In this document: positions 17,082 to 26,195 of the stretch, piece after piece
Position numbering within the stretch: position 1 is the first letter of the stretch
Layout: every line of letters starts with the position of its first letter
Source of the DNA: Spirosoma rhododendri
GTDB lineage: Bacteria; Bacteroidota; Bacteroidia; Cytophagales; Spirosomataceae
Length of the DNA: 64,000 nt
NCBI RefSeq assembly: GCF_012849055.1
Contig: NZ_CP051677.1
Location: 620,001 to 684,000 of the forward strand
Direction of reading: 5' to 3'
The notes under the pieces: model-generated
Told to the model about the DNA's origin: nothing
What the model saw: only the letters and a program-made list of their open reading frames with translations
The model's database searches: none
Position numbers and translations under genes: made by a program

Positions 17082-17089
17082 TAGGTTTG
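17082..17089 (+). promoter_or_regulatory. Bacteroidetes -7 promoter box
   Basis: TAGGTTTG matches TAnnTTTG and lies 21 bases before the lipoprotein ATG at 17111, with a GTTG about 21 bases upstream. Confidence 0.5.
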
Positions 17090-17110
17090 CCGCACTCAAC
17101 CTGCCCCACT

Positions 17111-17848
17111 ATGCGCCTGCTGCCCATCGTCGTTTTATTGCTGTCCAGCCTCATGGCCTGCCAGTCGCCACAGGACCCTGCTCAGTCGTTGATCGATCAG
17201 GCCATTGCGGCCCACGGGGGCGATGCGATCAACAACACCCGTATTTCGTTCGACTTTCGAAAGGCCCATCTGGTATTGGAGCAGCAAGGCGGGCGGTTCC
17301 GGTACGAGCGAACGCAGCCCGACTCGACCGGCCAACTCGTGCGCGATGTACTGACCAACGACGGTTTCACCCGCCATATCGACGGTAAGCCGCAAGTGCT
17401 CGACACGGCACAGGTGGGTAAGTACAGCCGCTCGGTCAACTCAATTGCGTACTTCGTGCTCCTACCCTGGAAACTGCACGACCCCGCCGTAGTACCGACG
17501 CTGCTGGGTTCCGAACAGATCGACGGGCAGACGTACGACAAGGTGCAGGTGAAATTCCGGGCCGACGGCGGGGGCAAAGACCACGGCGACACGTTTGTGT
17601 ACTGGTTCAATCAGCGCACCTACACCCTCGACTGCCTCGCCTACAGCGAAGGTGGCCCCCGCTTCCGTCGGGCCATTCATCCGCAGACGGTGGCAGGTAT
17701 CCGGTTTCAGGATTACATCAACTACAAGTCCGACGCCGACACGCTCGATGTGGCCACCTACGCCCGGCGGTATCAGGCCCGGCAGATGGTCGAACTATCG
17801 CGTATCGAACAGAAAAATATTCAGGTCACGCCCTTACCCAAACCTTAG
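17111..17848 (+). CDS. DUF6503-like lipoprotein
   Basis: A lipoprotein of 245 residues from the ATG at 17111; an in-frame start at 17087 would add eight residues inside the promoter box. The signal peptide ends LMAC (Cys about residue 17). The mature part starts IDQAIAAHGGD, common in Bacteroidetes proteins with LolA/OM-lipoprotein-carrier-like folds, and contains DTFVYWFNQRTYTLDCLAY and VAGIRFQDYINY. I assign it to the DUF6503 type by this layout. Function is unknown. It is divergent from xerC. There are no defects. Confidence 0.72.
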   Translation: MRLLPIVVLLLSSLMACQSPQDPAQSLIDQAIAAHGGDAINNTRISFDFRKAHLVLEQQGGRFRYERTQPDSTGQLVRDVLTNDGFTRHIDGKPQVLDTAQVGKYSRSVNSIAYFVLLPWKLHDPAVVPTLLGSEQIDGQTYDKVQVKFRADGGGKDHGDTFVYWFNQRTYTLDCLAYSEGGPRFRRAIHPQTVAGIRFQDYINYKSDADTLDVATYARRYQARQMVELSRIEQKNIQVTPLPKP

Positions 17849-17877
17849 TACCGCAGCACTAGCAAACAAATCCACCG

Positions 17878-17945
17878 ACTAGCGGAGATCCCCCCTGTCG
17901 TCAAGATGACAAGAACAATTCCCCAAACAACCTCTCAGGGGGCGG
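17878..17945. repeat. Composite repeat remnant (family C and D pieces)
   Basis: Contains GGAGATCCCCCCTGTCGTC..GATGACA, a worn family C end, then TTCCCCAAACAACCTCTCAG plus GGGG. The latter block recurs in inverse orientation at 40970-40993. The repeat encodes the last residues and stop of the aminotransferase. Confidence 0.6.
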
Positions 17946-19152
17946 GGGGTAGCGTAACGGCCTGATCGACCAGTTCGACCACTGCGTCGATTTCCGCTTC
18001 TGTATTAAAATAATGCGGAGCTAGCCGGATAATCCAGTCGATGCCTTTTCGCGTGAAGTCGATGATAGCGCCCTGTTTGTGCTGCACCGTGAATAAAACC
18101 CCGCCCTGCCGGAGGGCCGTGTCCAGTGTCGCCAGCGGCTGACGCGTCGAGTGGAACGTCAGGATGTTACTCTGTACCGACCCTAAATCCGTCAGGTCAA
18201 TTCCGTCGATCTGACTAAGCCCCGTCCGTAATCGCTGCATCAATACCTGATTTACCTGCGCAATTGCTTCGATACCAAGCTGGTTGGCGTACCGCACAGC
18301 CTCCACCAGCCCGACGACAGACAGCGACTTTTCCTGTGGCTCGAATCGCTTTGCATTCGCCCGCACGGCAAACGTATCGGGGCTAGTCCAGTCGGCACCC
18401 TGGCGGTCGACGAAAAGCGGTGTCAGACCAGTTGCCAGCACCTTGTCCGACACATAGAGAAAGCCGGTGTTACGCGGTCCCCGCAGAAACTTACGACCCG
18501 TCGCGACCAGAAAATCAGCCTGAATTCGTTCGACATCGAGCGGTAGTTGCCCTGCTGACTGAGCCGCATCGAGCAGATACCAGCAATCGTACCGGCTACA
18601 GATAGCCCCGATCAGTTCGGCAGGCTGCACTATGCCCGAATTGGTGGGGATATGCGTAATCGCGACCAGCACCGGGTGGTGTTGCTGAATCAGCTGTTCA
18701 AGGTGCATCAGGTCGAGATCGCCGTTGTCGAGGTCATTAATTCGGATGAGCCGGATACCCAACCGCTGTTGCATACTCAGGAACGCGAGCTGATTGGAAA
18801 TGTAATCGTTGGTAGTAGTCAGGATAACATCGCCCGGTTGGAACGGGATTGCCGACAGCGCCTGCGTGTAAGCAGCCATTGCGCTGTATGAGAACGCGAT
18901 GTTGTCGGGGCGGGCGTTAATCAGTTTGGCTATTTCGCCGTACAACTGCGCCATGTGATCGGCCCGTACCCGTTCGGTTTCGTAGCCGCCCACCTGCGTT
19001 TCCAGATGCAGATAGTCCTGCATGGCCGTTATGACGGGGCGGGGCATCAGCGAAGCCCCGGCGCTGTTCATGAACAGTGTTGCAGTAGCCAAACCAGGCG
19101 TATCAGCCCGAACCGTATTCTTATCAATGGGTATCACTTGATCTGTTTGCAT
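17935..19152 (-). CDS. Aminotransferase class V (cysteine desulfurase-like) PLP enzyme
   Basis: A 405-residue fold-type I PLP enzyme. Asp195 and Gln198 in LLDAAQSAGQ and the Schiff-base Lys221 in ATGRKFLRGPRNTG define the active site. The overall pattern (GGYETERVRAD near 55-65, THIPTNSGIVQP at 166-177) resembles IscS/Csd-like and isopenicillin-N-epimerase-like enzymes. There is no clear cysteine-loop for a sulfur carrier, so an amino-acid lyase or aminotransferase role is as likely as a desulfurase. It is divergent from a MocR regulator with an operator in between, so it is probably the regulated target. Its last residues PPAP lie in a repeat. Confidence 0.82.
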   Translation of the reverse strand: MQTDQVIPIDKNTVRADTPGLATATLFMNSAGASLMPRPVITAMQDYLHLETQVGGYETERVRADHMAQLYGEIAKLINARPDNIAFSYSAMAAYTQALSAIPFQPGDVILTTTNDYISNQLAFLSMQQRLGIRLIRINDLDNGDLDLMHLEQLIQQHHPVLVAITHIPTNSGIVQPAELIGAICSRYDCWYLLDAAQSAGQLPLDVERIQADFLVATGRKFLRGPRNTGFLYVSDKVLATGLTPLFVDRQGADWTSPDTFAVRANAKRFEPQEKSLSVVGLVEAVRYANQLGIEAIAQVNQVLMQRLRTGLSQIDGIDLTDLGSVQSNILTFHSTRQPLATLDTALRQGGVLFTVQHKQGAIIDFTRKGIDWIIRLAPHYFNTEAEIDAVVELVDQAVTLPPAP

Positions 19153-19212
19153 GGGGCAAAAGACGGGTATTTGTCAACGTGGCACCAGATACACTCCCGC
19201 CTTTTTCGGGTC

Positions 19213-19285
19213 GTACAGTTGACCAGATTGATTTATAAACTGTACGGCTATTTTTCGCTCATTGTGTATCTGGCCTAGTACAGTT
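19213..19285. promoter_or_regulatory. Three-site MocR-type operator
   Basis: GTACAGTT occurs at 19213-19220, its inverse AACTGTAC at 19238-19245 and again GTACAGTT at 19278-19285. This mix of inverted and direct repeats is the usual layout of MocR/PdxR operators, which a dimer binds through GntR heads. It sits between the divergent aminotransferase and regulator genes, so it probably controls both. Confidence 0.7.
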
Positions 19286-19331
19286 TATGCACTTACTTTT
19301 GCGGCTGCTCATTCGTCATAACCCGAACGCC

Positions 19332-20771
19332 ATGACCAGTCGAACGCCTAAATACCAGACCATTGCGCGTCAGCTCGGCGACAAGCTGCGACTCGGGCAA
19401 CTGGACGATGATGTCAAGCTGCCGTCTGTTCGTACGCTTAGTCGGGAGCTTCGGGTCAGCATCAATACGGTGCAACAGGCCTACTATTGTCTGGAATCGG
19501 AAGGATTGGTCGAAGCCCGCCCGCAGTCAGGCTATTACGCACGAAGTCGCAGCCGTCGACAGGATGCGCTGCCGCACCATTCACAGCCAACCCCCGGCAC
19601 GCATCAGTCTGACCAACCCGCCAAGGATTCGCTGCTGCTTCGGCTGATCGGGCTGCAAAACCAACCCGACTGGCTACCGTTTTCCATGAACGTCCCGGCT
19701 CCCGGCCTGATTCCGATTCAGAAACTGAACAAGGCGTTGCAACAGGCACTGCGCACCATGCCCAACGCGGGAATCGGCTACGACGCCATACCGGGAAATC
19801 TCGCTCTGCGCCAGCAGATTGCCCGACACACGATGTTCTGGGGCGGCAACCTAACGGCCGATGAGCTAATCACGACGGAAGGCTGTACGGCCGCGTTGAC
19901 GCTATGCCTGAAAGCCGTAACGAAGCCGGGCGACACGGTAGCCGTGGAAAGCCCGGCGTACTTCGGCATTCTCCAAACAGTGCTGTCGCTGGAATTGCAG
20001 GTGCTGGAACTTCCAACGGACCCGCTGACCGGTATTGACCTACCAACGCTGGACGGCCACCTGAAAGCGGGGCGGGTGCAGGCCTGTTTGTTCGTCACAA
20101 ACTTCAGCAATCCGCTGGGTAGTTGCATGACCGACACTGGTAAACAGCAGCTGGTACGCCTGCTGGAAACGTATCAGGTGCCACTTATCGAAGATGATCT
20201 GTACGGCGACCTGCACTATGCCTCGCACCGGCCCGTACCCTGCAAAGCTTACGACCGGCAGGGGTTGGTGCTGTGGTGTGGTTCGTTCAGCAAGACGCTG
20301 GCACCGGGTTATCGGGTGGGCTGGGTGGCCCCCGGCCGCTACTACGACGCCCTATTACAACTCAAACGATTTCAGGCGGGTGTATCGCCGGGCATCACGC
20401 AGCAGGCTATCGCCCATTTTCTGGCCAACGACCGCTACGAATTACACCTGCACCGCCTGCGTAAAACGCTGAAGAGCAACTGTGTGCGATACCAGCAAAC
20501 GATTCGGGCGTCGTTTCCGGCAGGCACAAGAATAAGTGAGCCACAAGGAAGCTTCTCCCTGTGGCTCGAACTCGACCCAGCCATTGATACGGTGTCGCTT
20601 TGCGAAGATTTGTTACTTCAGAAAATCAGTATCATGCCGGGGAGTATGTTTTCGCTCCAGCCGCAATACGCCAACTGCCTACGACTCAGCTACGGTATGA
20701 CCTACGATCAGCGCGTCGAAGCGGGTTTGCAGCAGATCGGGCAATTCGTCAGCCAGTACTACGCCGGTTAG
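19332..20771 (+). CDS. MocR-family regulator (GntR head, aminotransferase-like domain)
   Basis: A 479-residue regulator from the ATG at 19332. The winged helix spans about 5-70 (SVRTLSRELRVSINTVQQAY, then LVEARPQSGYYA). A full fold-type I aminotransferase domain follows with the PLP lysine in GSFSKTLAPGYRVGW and the Asp in IEDDLYGDL. Such proteins sense PLP or amino compounds and regulate adjacent PLP-linked genes. An in-frame start at 19287 overlaps the third operator half-site and is less likely. Neighbours: operator and divergent aminotransferase, so autoregulation is expected. Confidence 0.9.
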   Translation: MTSRTPKYQTIARQLGDKLRLGQLDDDVKLPSVRTLSRELRVSINTVQQAYYCLESEGLVEARPQSGYYARSRSRRQDALPHHSQPTPGTHQSDQPAKDSLLLRLIGLQNQPDWLPFSMNVPAPGLIPIQKLNKALQQALRTMPNAGIGYDAIPGNLALRQQIARHTMFWGGNLTADELITTEGCTAALTLCLKAVTKPGDTVAVESPAYFGILQTVLSLELQVLELPTDPLTGIDLPTLDGHLKAGRVQACLFVTNFSNPLGSCMTDTGKQQLVRLLETYQVPLIEDDLYGDLHYASHRPVPCKAYDRQGLVLWCGSFSKTLAPGYRVGWVAPGRYYDALLQLKRFQAGVSPGITQQAIAHFLANDRYELHLHRLRKTLKSNCVRYQQTIRASFPAGTRISEPQGSFSLWLELDPAIDTVSLCEDLLLQKISIMPGSMFSLQPQYANCLRLSYGMTYDQRVEAGLQQIGQFVSQYYAG

Positions 20772-20773
20772 CG

Positions 20774-21529
20774 TCAGTACCGGATACTCCAGTACGGATT
20801 CTCATGGGCAGTAATACTCTCGGTGATTTTCTTTTTGACCATCGCGTTGTAATCTGCGTCGGTAATCTTCTTGCCTTTAGTCTTGGGTAGTTTAAGATCG
20901 TCGGCCGTGACGGGACGGAACGTAACACTCTGCGCGATGATTTCGACATCACCGTCATTAAGGTCCAATTCCAGAATCAGCCCCGGCAGCCCACTCATTC
21001 GTTCGGGACCAGCTGATACGGGAATATCCTGCGCGAACCAGGCCGTTATCGTCTGATTCTTGATAGGATCGGTAGTCTCTGCCTTCATGCAGATATAGCC
21101 CGCTACGTCTTTGATCTGATTACCAATTTTCCAGGTAGGTGTCCGTAGCGAGTCCTCAACAATGTATACTCTGCCCAGCATCTCCATGATGTCCATTTGA
21201 CGTTCTTTCTCGAAGTTACGCGTCATAATTAGTTCGCTCTGCCGCCATGAATAGCCTTCATCCTGACTTTCCGACGCATCGCCCGAATAAGTATACAGGC
21301 TTTGCGTGGGCGTAAACAGTAGCTTCATCTTCTCGCCCTTGTTATCGTCCTCCCAGTTTTTACTTCGCAGCATGATCCGGTCTTTCTGCTCCTGACTCAG
21401 GTAGGTCATGCGGCTGTAAATCTTGTTCCAGTGCGTGATGCGCCGGTATTCCACGACGCCTTCGGTTTTTTGGGCCATCACCAGCGACGGCAGGCTCAGC
21501 AGTAGCAAGCCAATAAGTAGTCGGTACAT
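20774..21529 (-). CDS. GLPGLI family protein
   Basis: A 251-residue exported protein with a signal peptide (about 1-19, ending LVMAQ). It contains the name-giving motif in GPERMSGLPGLILEL after WFAQDIPVS, and ends near ENPYWSIRY. GLPGLI proteins are Bacteroidota envelope proteins of unknown role, very often next to a TonB-dependent barrel, as here. The ATG at 21529 is preferred over the start at 21574 because it begins the signal peptide directly. The barrel gene lies 91 bases upstream on the same strand with hairpin F1 in between. Confidence 0.88.
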   Translation of the reverse strand: MYRLLIGLLLLSLPSLVMAQKTEGVVEYRRITHWNKIYSRMTYLSQEQKDRIMLRSKNWEDDNKGEKMKLLFTPTQSLYTYSGDASESQDEGYSWRQSELIMTRNFEKERQMDIMEMLGRVYIVEDSLRTPTWKIGNQIKDVAGYICMKAETTDPIKNQTITAWFAQDIPVSAGPERMSGLPGLILELDLNDGDVEIIAQSVTFRPVTADDLKLPKTKGKKITDADYNAMVKKKITESITAHENPYWSIRY

Positions 21530-21573
21530 AGTCGGTATATGGTTTGCAGTTTTCGGTTTTCTGTAGCTTGGCA

Positions 21574-21617
21574 AGTAATGTAGCCTGAACCGGTGGGCCG
21601 GTTCAGGCTACATTACT
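21574..21617. repeat. Family F inverted repeat, copy 1
   Basis: Perfect 20-base arms AGTAATGTAGCCTGAACCGG and its complement with a 4-base loop, lying between the barrel stop and the GLPGLI start. It could act as an attenuator or stabiliser between the two genes. Related sequence GTAGCCTGGACCGG occurs at 29474. Confidence 0.75.
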
Positions 21618-21620
21618 GTA

Positions 21621-24502
21621 TCAATAAAAATCCTGACGGCGCATCTTGGCCGTTACACCCCGCATGTTGTAGGTGAAACTAAGCAAAAAATAGCGGGCCA
21701 GCGTCTGAATACTCTCCGTCTGGCTGTAGTTCTGTCCGGCATACTGACTGACGTACACGTTACGGTTCAGCAGGTCATAGGCCGACAGCCGTACCTCCGC
21801 CCGTTTGGCTTTGCCGATGATATGGTACAGCGACGTGTTCAGAATCGGTACCTGCTGACGGAAGCCCAATCGGTCATTGATGTAGGAGCGATAATTGAGC
21901 GTCGTGTTGAGGTAGATATCCCTGGGAAATTTCAGGTTCAGATCCCCCCGGTACGTATAGGTGTAGATCGTCTGGTTCTGCGCCGTATTGACCGAGTACT
22001 GCGCGTTGGTGATGTTGACGTTGGCATTACCATAGAACGTGAGCCACTCTTTTGGGGTCAGTTCGAGCCGGGCGCCACCGCTGATGTTCTGATTTTTCGT
22101 ATCGTTCAGGATGTCGCTCACCACTTCGGTTACGCCCCCAACCTGCCGCGTCTGCCGAATTGGTGTAAAGTTACGGCCGACGTTGAATTGCCCGTTCAGG
22201 TTCAGCGTTGCTTTGGTTTTCTTCAGCGGAAAACCAAAGCCCAGATAGCCACCCGTAGAGCGCCCGCCCGAGACGTTTTCGGGCGATGTCGTCGTAATCA
22301 GCGTTTGCGTATCGACACTCTGCCCGTACACAATCTGGTTATCGTTCCAGGTTGAGCTTAGATTCGTCGAAAAGTTGATGAAGCTACCGGGGTTGAAATA
22401 GTAAAAGCCAAGATCCACTTCTTTATTCAGACCCGGTAGCAGGTTGGGGTTACCCACCGTTACGAAGAGCGGGTTGGTGATCGTGCGTACCGGTTGCAAA
22501 TCACGTGAGGCCGGAATCTGTACGCCTACCGAGTAGCTACCATAGAGGTACTTGTTGTTTTTCAGATCGTAGTTGAGCCCAACATTCGGAAGCAGCGTAT
22601 TGAAGGTACGCCGGATCGGGATTAACTCCTGCGAACGATCCCGGTTGTACTTACCATCGAGCACAAAGCTTTGCCCGGCCAAACCCGCCGACACGTTCAG
22701 TCCTTTGTATGAATACCGAAGGCTACTTCCCAGCCGGTTGTAGGTGTAATTATTTTTGTAGTACAGGCTCAGCGTATCGACCCGTCGGCGGGAGTCGTTG
22801 AGGTTAAATACCCCACGTTCAACTTCATCGAAGCGCAGGCTGAAATTGTAGAACGTTTCCCAGTAAAACTTCTTGGCAAACGGCTCGACATAGAGCAAGC
22901 TGGCCTTATACTGATTGCTGAGCAGGTCAGTGTTCTGATCCTGATTCAGGTTGCGGAACATGTCACTAACCGTCGTTGCCTGAAAAAACTGGTTGACAGA
23001 CTGTAACCGTAAGTCAGCATCGTTTTTGGTTATCTGATACGTCGCGCTGGCGGCAAAGCTGCGCCCTTTTTTCTTGAATTTCAGCCGATAGAGAGCCGTA
23101 TTCGCCAGCGCAAACTGATTGGCCTGTGTACCGTTGAGGGTATTGCTGGTCGAATACAATTGCTGCGGACCGCCAGCCAGGCTTTGATTGATACGCTGTA
23201 AACTGGTCAGGTTGTTGTTGCCGATACCCAGCCGACCATTACTAATCAAAATCAGCGTCTGCGTGGTATCGAGTTGTTTTTCAAAACGCAGGCTAACCCG
23301 GTGATTAGCGTTCTGATTCATCTGCGTACTCGTGTCGGTCGTCGTGAGCGTTGAGCCGGGTAGAAAGCGTTGCTGATTGCGCAGCGTGGAAAGGTCCTGC
23401 CGGGTCTGGTTGAAGAAGTAGCTGGTGCTGAGCTTGGTCTTCTTCGTATCGTAGTTGTAGTTGACACCACCGGCCAGGTTCCGCGTAAAGCCCCGGTTAT
23501 CGCCCCCGCTAATCGGAATACTCAGGCTTTCATTATCGTCGCCGAAGGAAAGATACCGGTTATTGCCGCTGAAGCCGAAATCCGCGTCGTCGTTCCAGTT
23601 GAACGAGTTACTCCCCGAAAATCCTGGTAATCGTTCCACGAGAGGCCGCCCTGATTGGTATTGTTGCCCAGCAGCACCGCCGATAGCTGCCGCTTGCTGT
23701 CGAACTTATTGTAGTTCCCCCGCACGTCATAGCGCGCCGAAACGTTGTTCGAGGCTGGTCCACCACCGGCAGTCACTTTTCCGAATCCGCCTTTCTTGTA
23801 TTCGTCCTTGAGTTGCAGGTTGACGGTTTTTTCTTTCTTCCCGTCATCGACACCCGTCAGCTTCGCCTGCTCCGTTTTGTCGCTGAACACCTGCACTTTC
23901 GTGATGGCATCGGCCTGTAAGTTCTTGGTAGCCAGCTTCGGATCACTCCCAAAGAATTGCTTCCCGTCGACCGTCACTTTACTAACCGCCTGCCCCTGCG
24001 CCCGGATATTGCCGTCCTGATCGATCTGCACCCCCGGCAGTTTTCTGAGCAGGTCTTCGACCGTCGAGCCGGGCGGTACCTTGAATGAAGCCGCGTTGTA
24101 TTCGAGGGTATCACCCTTAATCGTGAGCGGTGCTTTCGCCGTCCGGACGACGACTTCCATCAGTTCCTTCGTGATGGGTTTTAGCTTCAGACCGCCCAGA
24201 TCGAGTACGGCATCATCACCATTTTTGATCAGCGCGTTGTACGGAATGTAACCGACGAACGTAACCTTCAGGATGTAGCTACCCGCCTTTAGATTTTTGA
24301 AGGTGAAGGCTCCCTTGTCATCGGTTCGTCCAAAATTCACCATCGATGAATCTTTGGGGCTAAGCAACATCACTGTGGAAGACGGCAGTGCATTGTTGAG
24401 CGTGTCGACGGCCCGTCCCTGGAGTGTGAAGCGCGTGGGCGTCTGGGCACGTAACACCACCGTTAGCAGGCACAATGCCGCCAACAAAAAGAGGTTTCGC
24501 AT
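21621..24502 (-). pseudogene. TonB-dependent outer-membrane barrel (OMP_b-brl_3), single-base frameshift
   Basis: A large outer-membrane receptor. The first part (23522-24502) has a signal peptide, a carboxypeptidase-regulatory-like domain (about 25-110) and a plug domain with PPGSTVEDLLRKLPGVQID and VTVDGKQFFGSDP. The second part (21621-23639) is the barrel, ending in LLSFTYNMRG. The parts are in different frames. Adding one C to the run at 23613-23616 joins DYQDFRG to SNSFNWNDDADFGF, giving 960 residues. As read, the protein stops shortly after the plug and would have no barrel. A sequencing slip is likely. It is followed by a GLPGLI gene, the usual pairing. Substrate unknown. Confidence 0.82.
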
Positions 24503-24748
24503 GGGTGATAGAGTAGAGGTTGACTGGTTGTGGTGACAAGATAGGCCAAGCCGAAACAGGTTGACACCGTGTTAACGTTATTTAACTATTTTTATAGTAC
24601 ACTATTTCGTAAACGGTATAGCGCACTGATAATGAGTTAAAAAAACGCCAAACCGTTGCACGGAACATGTTAAAGGAGACCAAAATCACCTCAATTCCAC
24701 ACCGAATTCACGGGTATTTTCGACAGTATTGATTAAACGGTATACGTT
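24503..24748. other. Upstream region of the TonB barrel gene
   Basis: AT-richer stretch with no convincing gene. On the minus strand it holds TATCTTGT about 40 bases before the ATG, a weak -7-like box, and the short palindrome GTTAACGTTATTTAAC region near 24575. Nothing else is recognisable. Confidence 0.35.
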
Positions 24749-24850
24749 TGTCTCAGACAGCATCTTGCTGTCGTAGCCGCGTCAGCGGCTAACAAACAGG
24801 ACACGCCACTTTAGCCTTCGGCTACGACAGCAGGGATGCTGTCTGAGACA
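24749..24850. repeat. Family E inverted repeat, copy 2
   Basis: Arms TGTCTCAGACAGCATC..TGCTGTCGTAGCC and GGCTACGACAGCA..GATGCTGTCTGAGACA, with a loop holding agcggctaac as in copy 1. The right half recurs at 54981-55035 and a trace at about 47880-47898. It abuts the pabB stop. Confidence 0.8.
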
Positions 24851-24853
24851 GTG

Positions 24854-26161
24854 TCAACACCCTTCGAGCAGGTCGCGGATGGCGCGGGCTTTGAGCAGGC
24901 ATTCGTCCCACTCCTGGGCGGGATCGGCGTCGTAGGTGATGGCACTACCTACCGAGAACGAAGCGTATTGCTGCCGGGCGTCGTACAGCAGCGACCGGAT
25001 CACAACGTTAAAATCGAAATTGTTGTCGGAGGTAACGTAACCAAACGCGCCCGAATACAGCCCCCGGCGGCTGCTTTCCAACTCGTCAATCAGTTCCATC
25101 GACCGGATTTTGGGCGCACCGGTCATACTGCCCATCGGAAAGGCGTTACGGATGGCGTCGGTCCACGAACTGTCGGGGTGCAGCGTGGCCGATACAGTCG
25201 AGATCATTTGAAATACCTGCCGAAAGCTGTAAATCCCGAACAATTCATCGACCCGTACCGTACCCGTCTGAGCCGACCGCGCCAGATCGTTCCTGACCAG
25301 ATCGACGATCATCAGGTTCTCGGCCCGCTCCTTCTCGGAGTTAAGCAGTCGTACCCGGAGCTGGGCGTCTTCATCGGCCGTTTTTCCCCGGCGGATGGTG
25401 CCTTTGATAGGCTGTGAGGTAAGCGTCGCTCCCGTTTTTTTGAGAAACCGCTCCGGCGACGCCCCCATCATATAGTGGTCGTCAAGCTTTAAAAAGGCCG
25501 AAAACGGCATCGGCGACCGTTCGTTCAGCGCCCAGTACGTGGCCATTGGATCGAGCCGGGCCTGTTCGGCAAAAAACTCGACACAGTAATTCAGCTCGTA
25601 AACCTCCCCCGCCCGAATGAACTGCTGAATCTGTCGGACGGTGGTCATGTATGCATCGGACGTAACGCGGCACTGCACCTGTTGCGGGTCGACAGGCAGG
25701 AAAGCAGGCATTGGAAACGCCAGCAGATCGGTCAGCAGCGCATCAGTATCGCCCTCGCCAGCCAGCGTTGGTGCTCCGTCGTGGTAGTCGATAATCCAGC
25801 GGGGCTCGGCAAAAAACGCGTCAGCAAACCCAATCCGGTTCGGATGTCGGCTGTTGAGCCGTTCCAGTTGATTCTTCAGATCATAGCCCAAATACCCGAC
25901 CCAGTGTGACGGGCGTTCGGCCTGCGCCAGCCTTAGCAGCTCAAAGGCATCCGGCCCATCCGACGCATCAGAAACCCCAACGACCCGCTTCGCCCCGACA
26001 AAGAGTCGGTTTGGAAACGGGTCGTTGGGGTACTCAATATTACTGTTGTTCAGTAGCGCAACTACGCCGTCGTTCTGCGGCTGTGCCAGTGCCCAGGCCA
26101 GCGCCCGTTGCCAGAAAACGAGTTCAACGTTTGATGTTTTATGTTCAAGGTTAGTATCCAC
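24854..26161 (-). CDS. pabB: Aminodeoxychorismate/anthranilate synthase component I family (PabB-like)
   Basis: A chorismate-binding enzyme that adds ammonia from a glutaminase partner to chorismate, most likely for p-aminobenzoate and folate. The C-terminal catalytic domain holds QPIKGTIRRG, the NLMIVDLVRNDL block, FPMGSMTGAPKIRSME and SGAFGYV, all conserved. At 435 residues it has the length of PabB rather than of TrpE. The only start in frame is a GTG at 26161, inside repeat B4, so the first dozen residues are repeat-derived and may differ from the ancestral start. It lies 34 bases after a NYN-domain gene on the same strand. No pabA or pabC is nearby. Confidence 0.85.
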   Translation of the reverse strand: MDTNLEHKTSNVELVFWQRALAWALAQPQNDGVVALLNNSNIEYPNDPFPNRLFVGAKRVVGVSDASDGPDAFELLRLAQAERPSHWVGYLGYDLKNQLERLNSRHPNRIGFADAFFAEPRWIIDYHDGAPTLAGEGDTDALLTDLLAFPMPAFLPVDPQQVQCRVTSDAYMTTVRQIQQFIRAGEVYELNYCVEFFAEQARLDPMATYWALNERSPMPFSAFLKLDDHYMMGASPERFLKKTGATLTSQPIKGTIRRGKTADEDAQLRVRLLNSEKERAENLMIVDLVRNDLARSAQTGTVRVDELFGIYSFRQVFQMISTVSATLHPDSSWTDAIRNAFPMGSMTGAPKIRSMELIDELESSRRGLYSGAFGYVTSDNNFDFNVVIRSLLYDARQQYASFSVGSAITYDADPAQEWDECLLKARAIRDLLEGC

Positions 26162-26195
26162 CGAAAACGTTAAACCTTGACCATTAAACCTGAAA
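26122..26195. repeat. Family B inverted repeat, copy 4 (overlaps pabB start)
   Basis: GTTCAACGTTTGATGTTTTA..AAGGTT and AACGTTAAACCTTGACCATT..AAACC are family B arms. The pabB GTG start and first codons are inside it, and its right end abuts the NYN gene stop. Confidence 0.7.
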
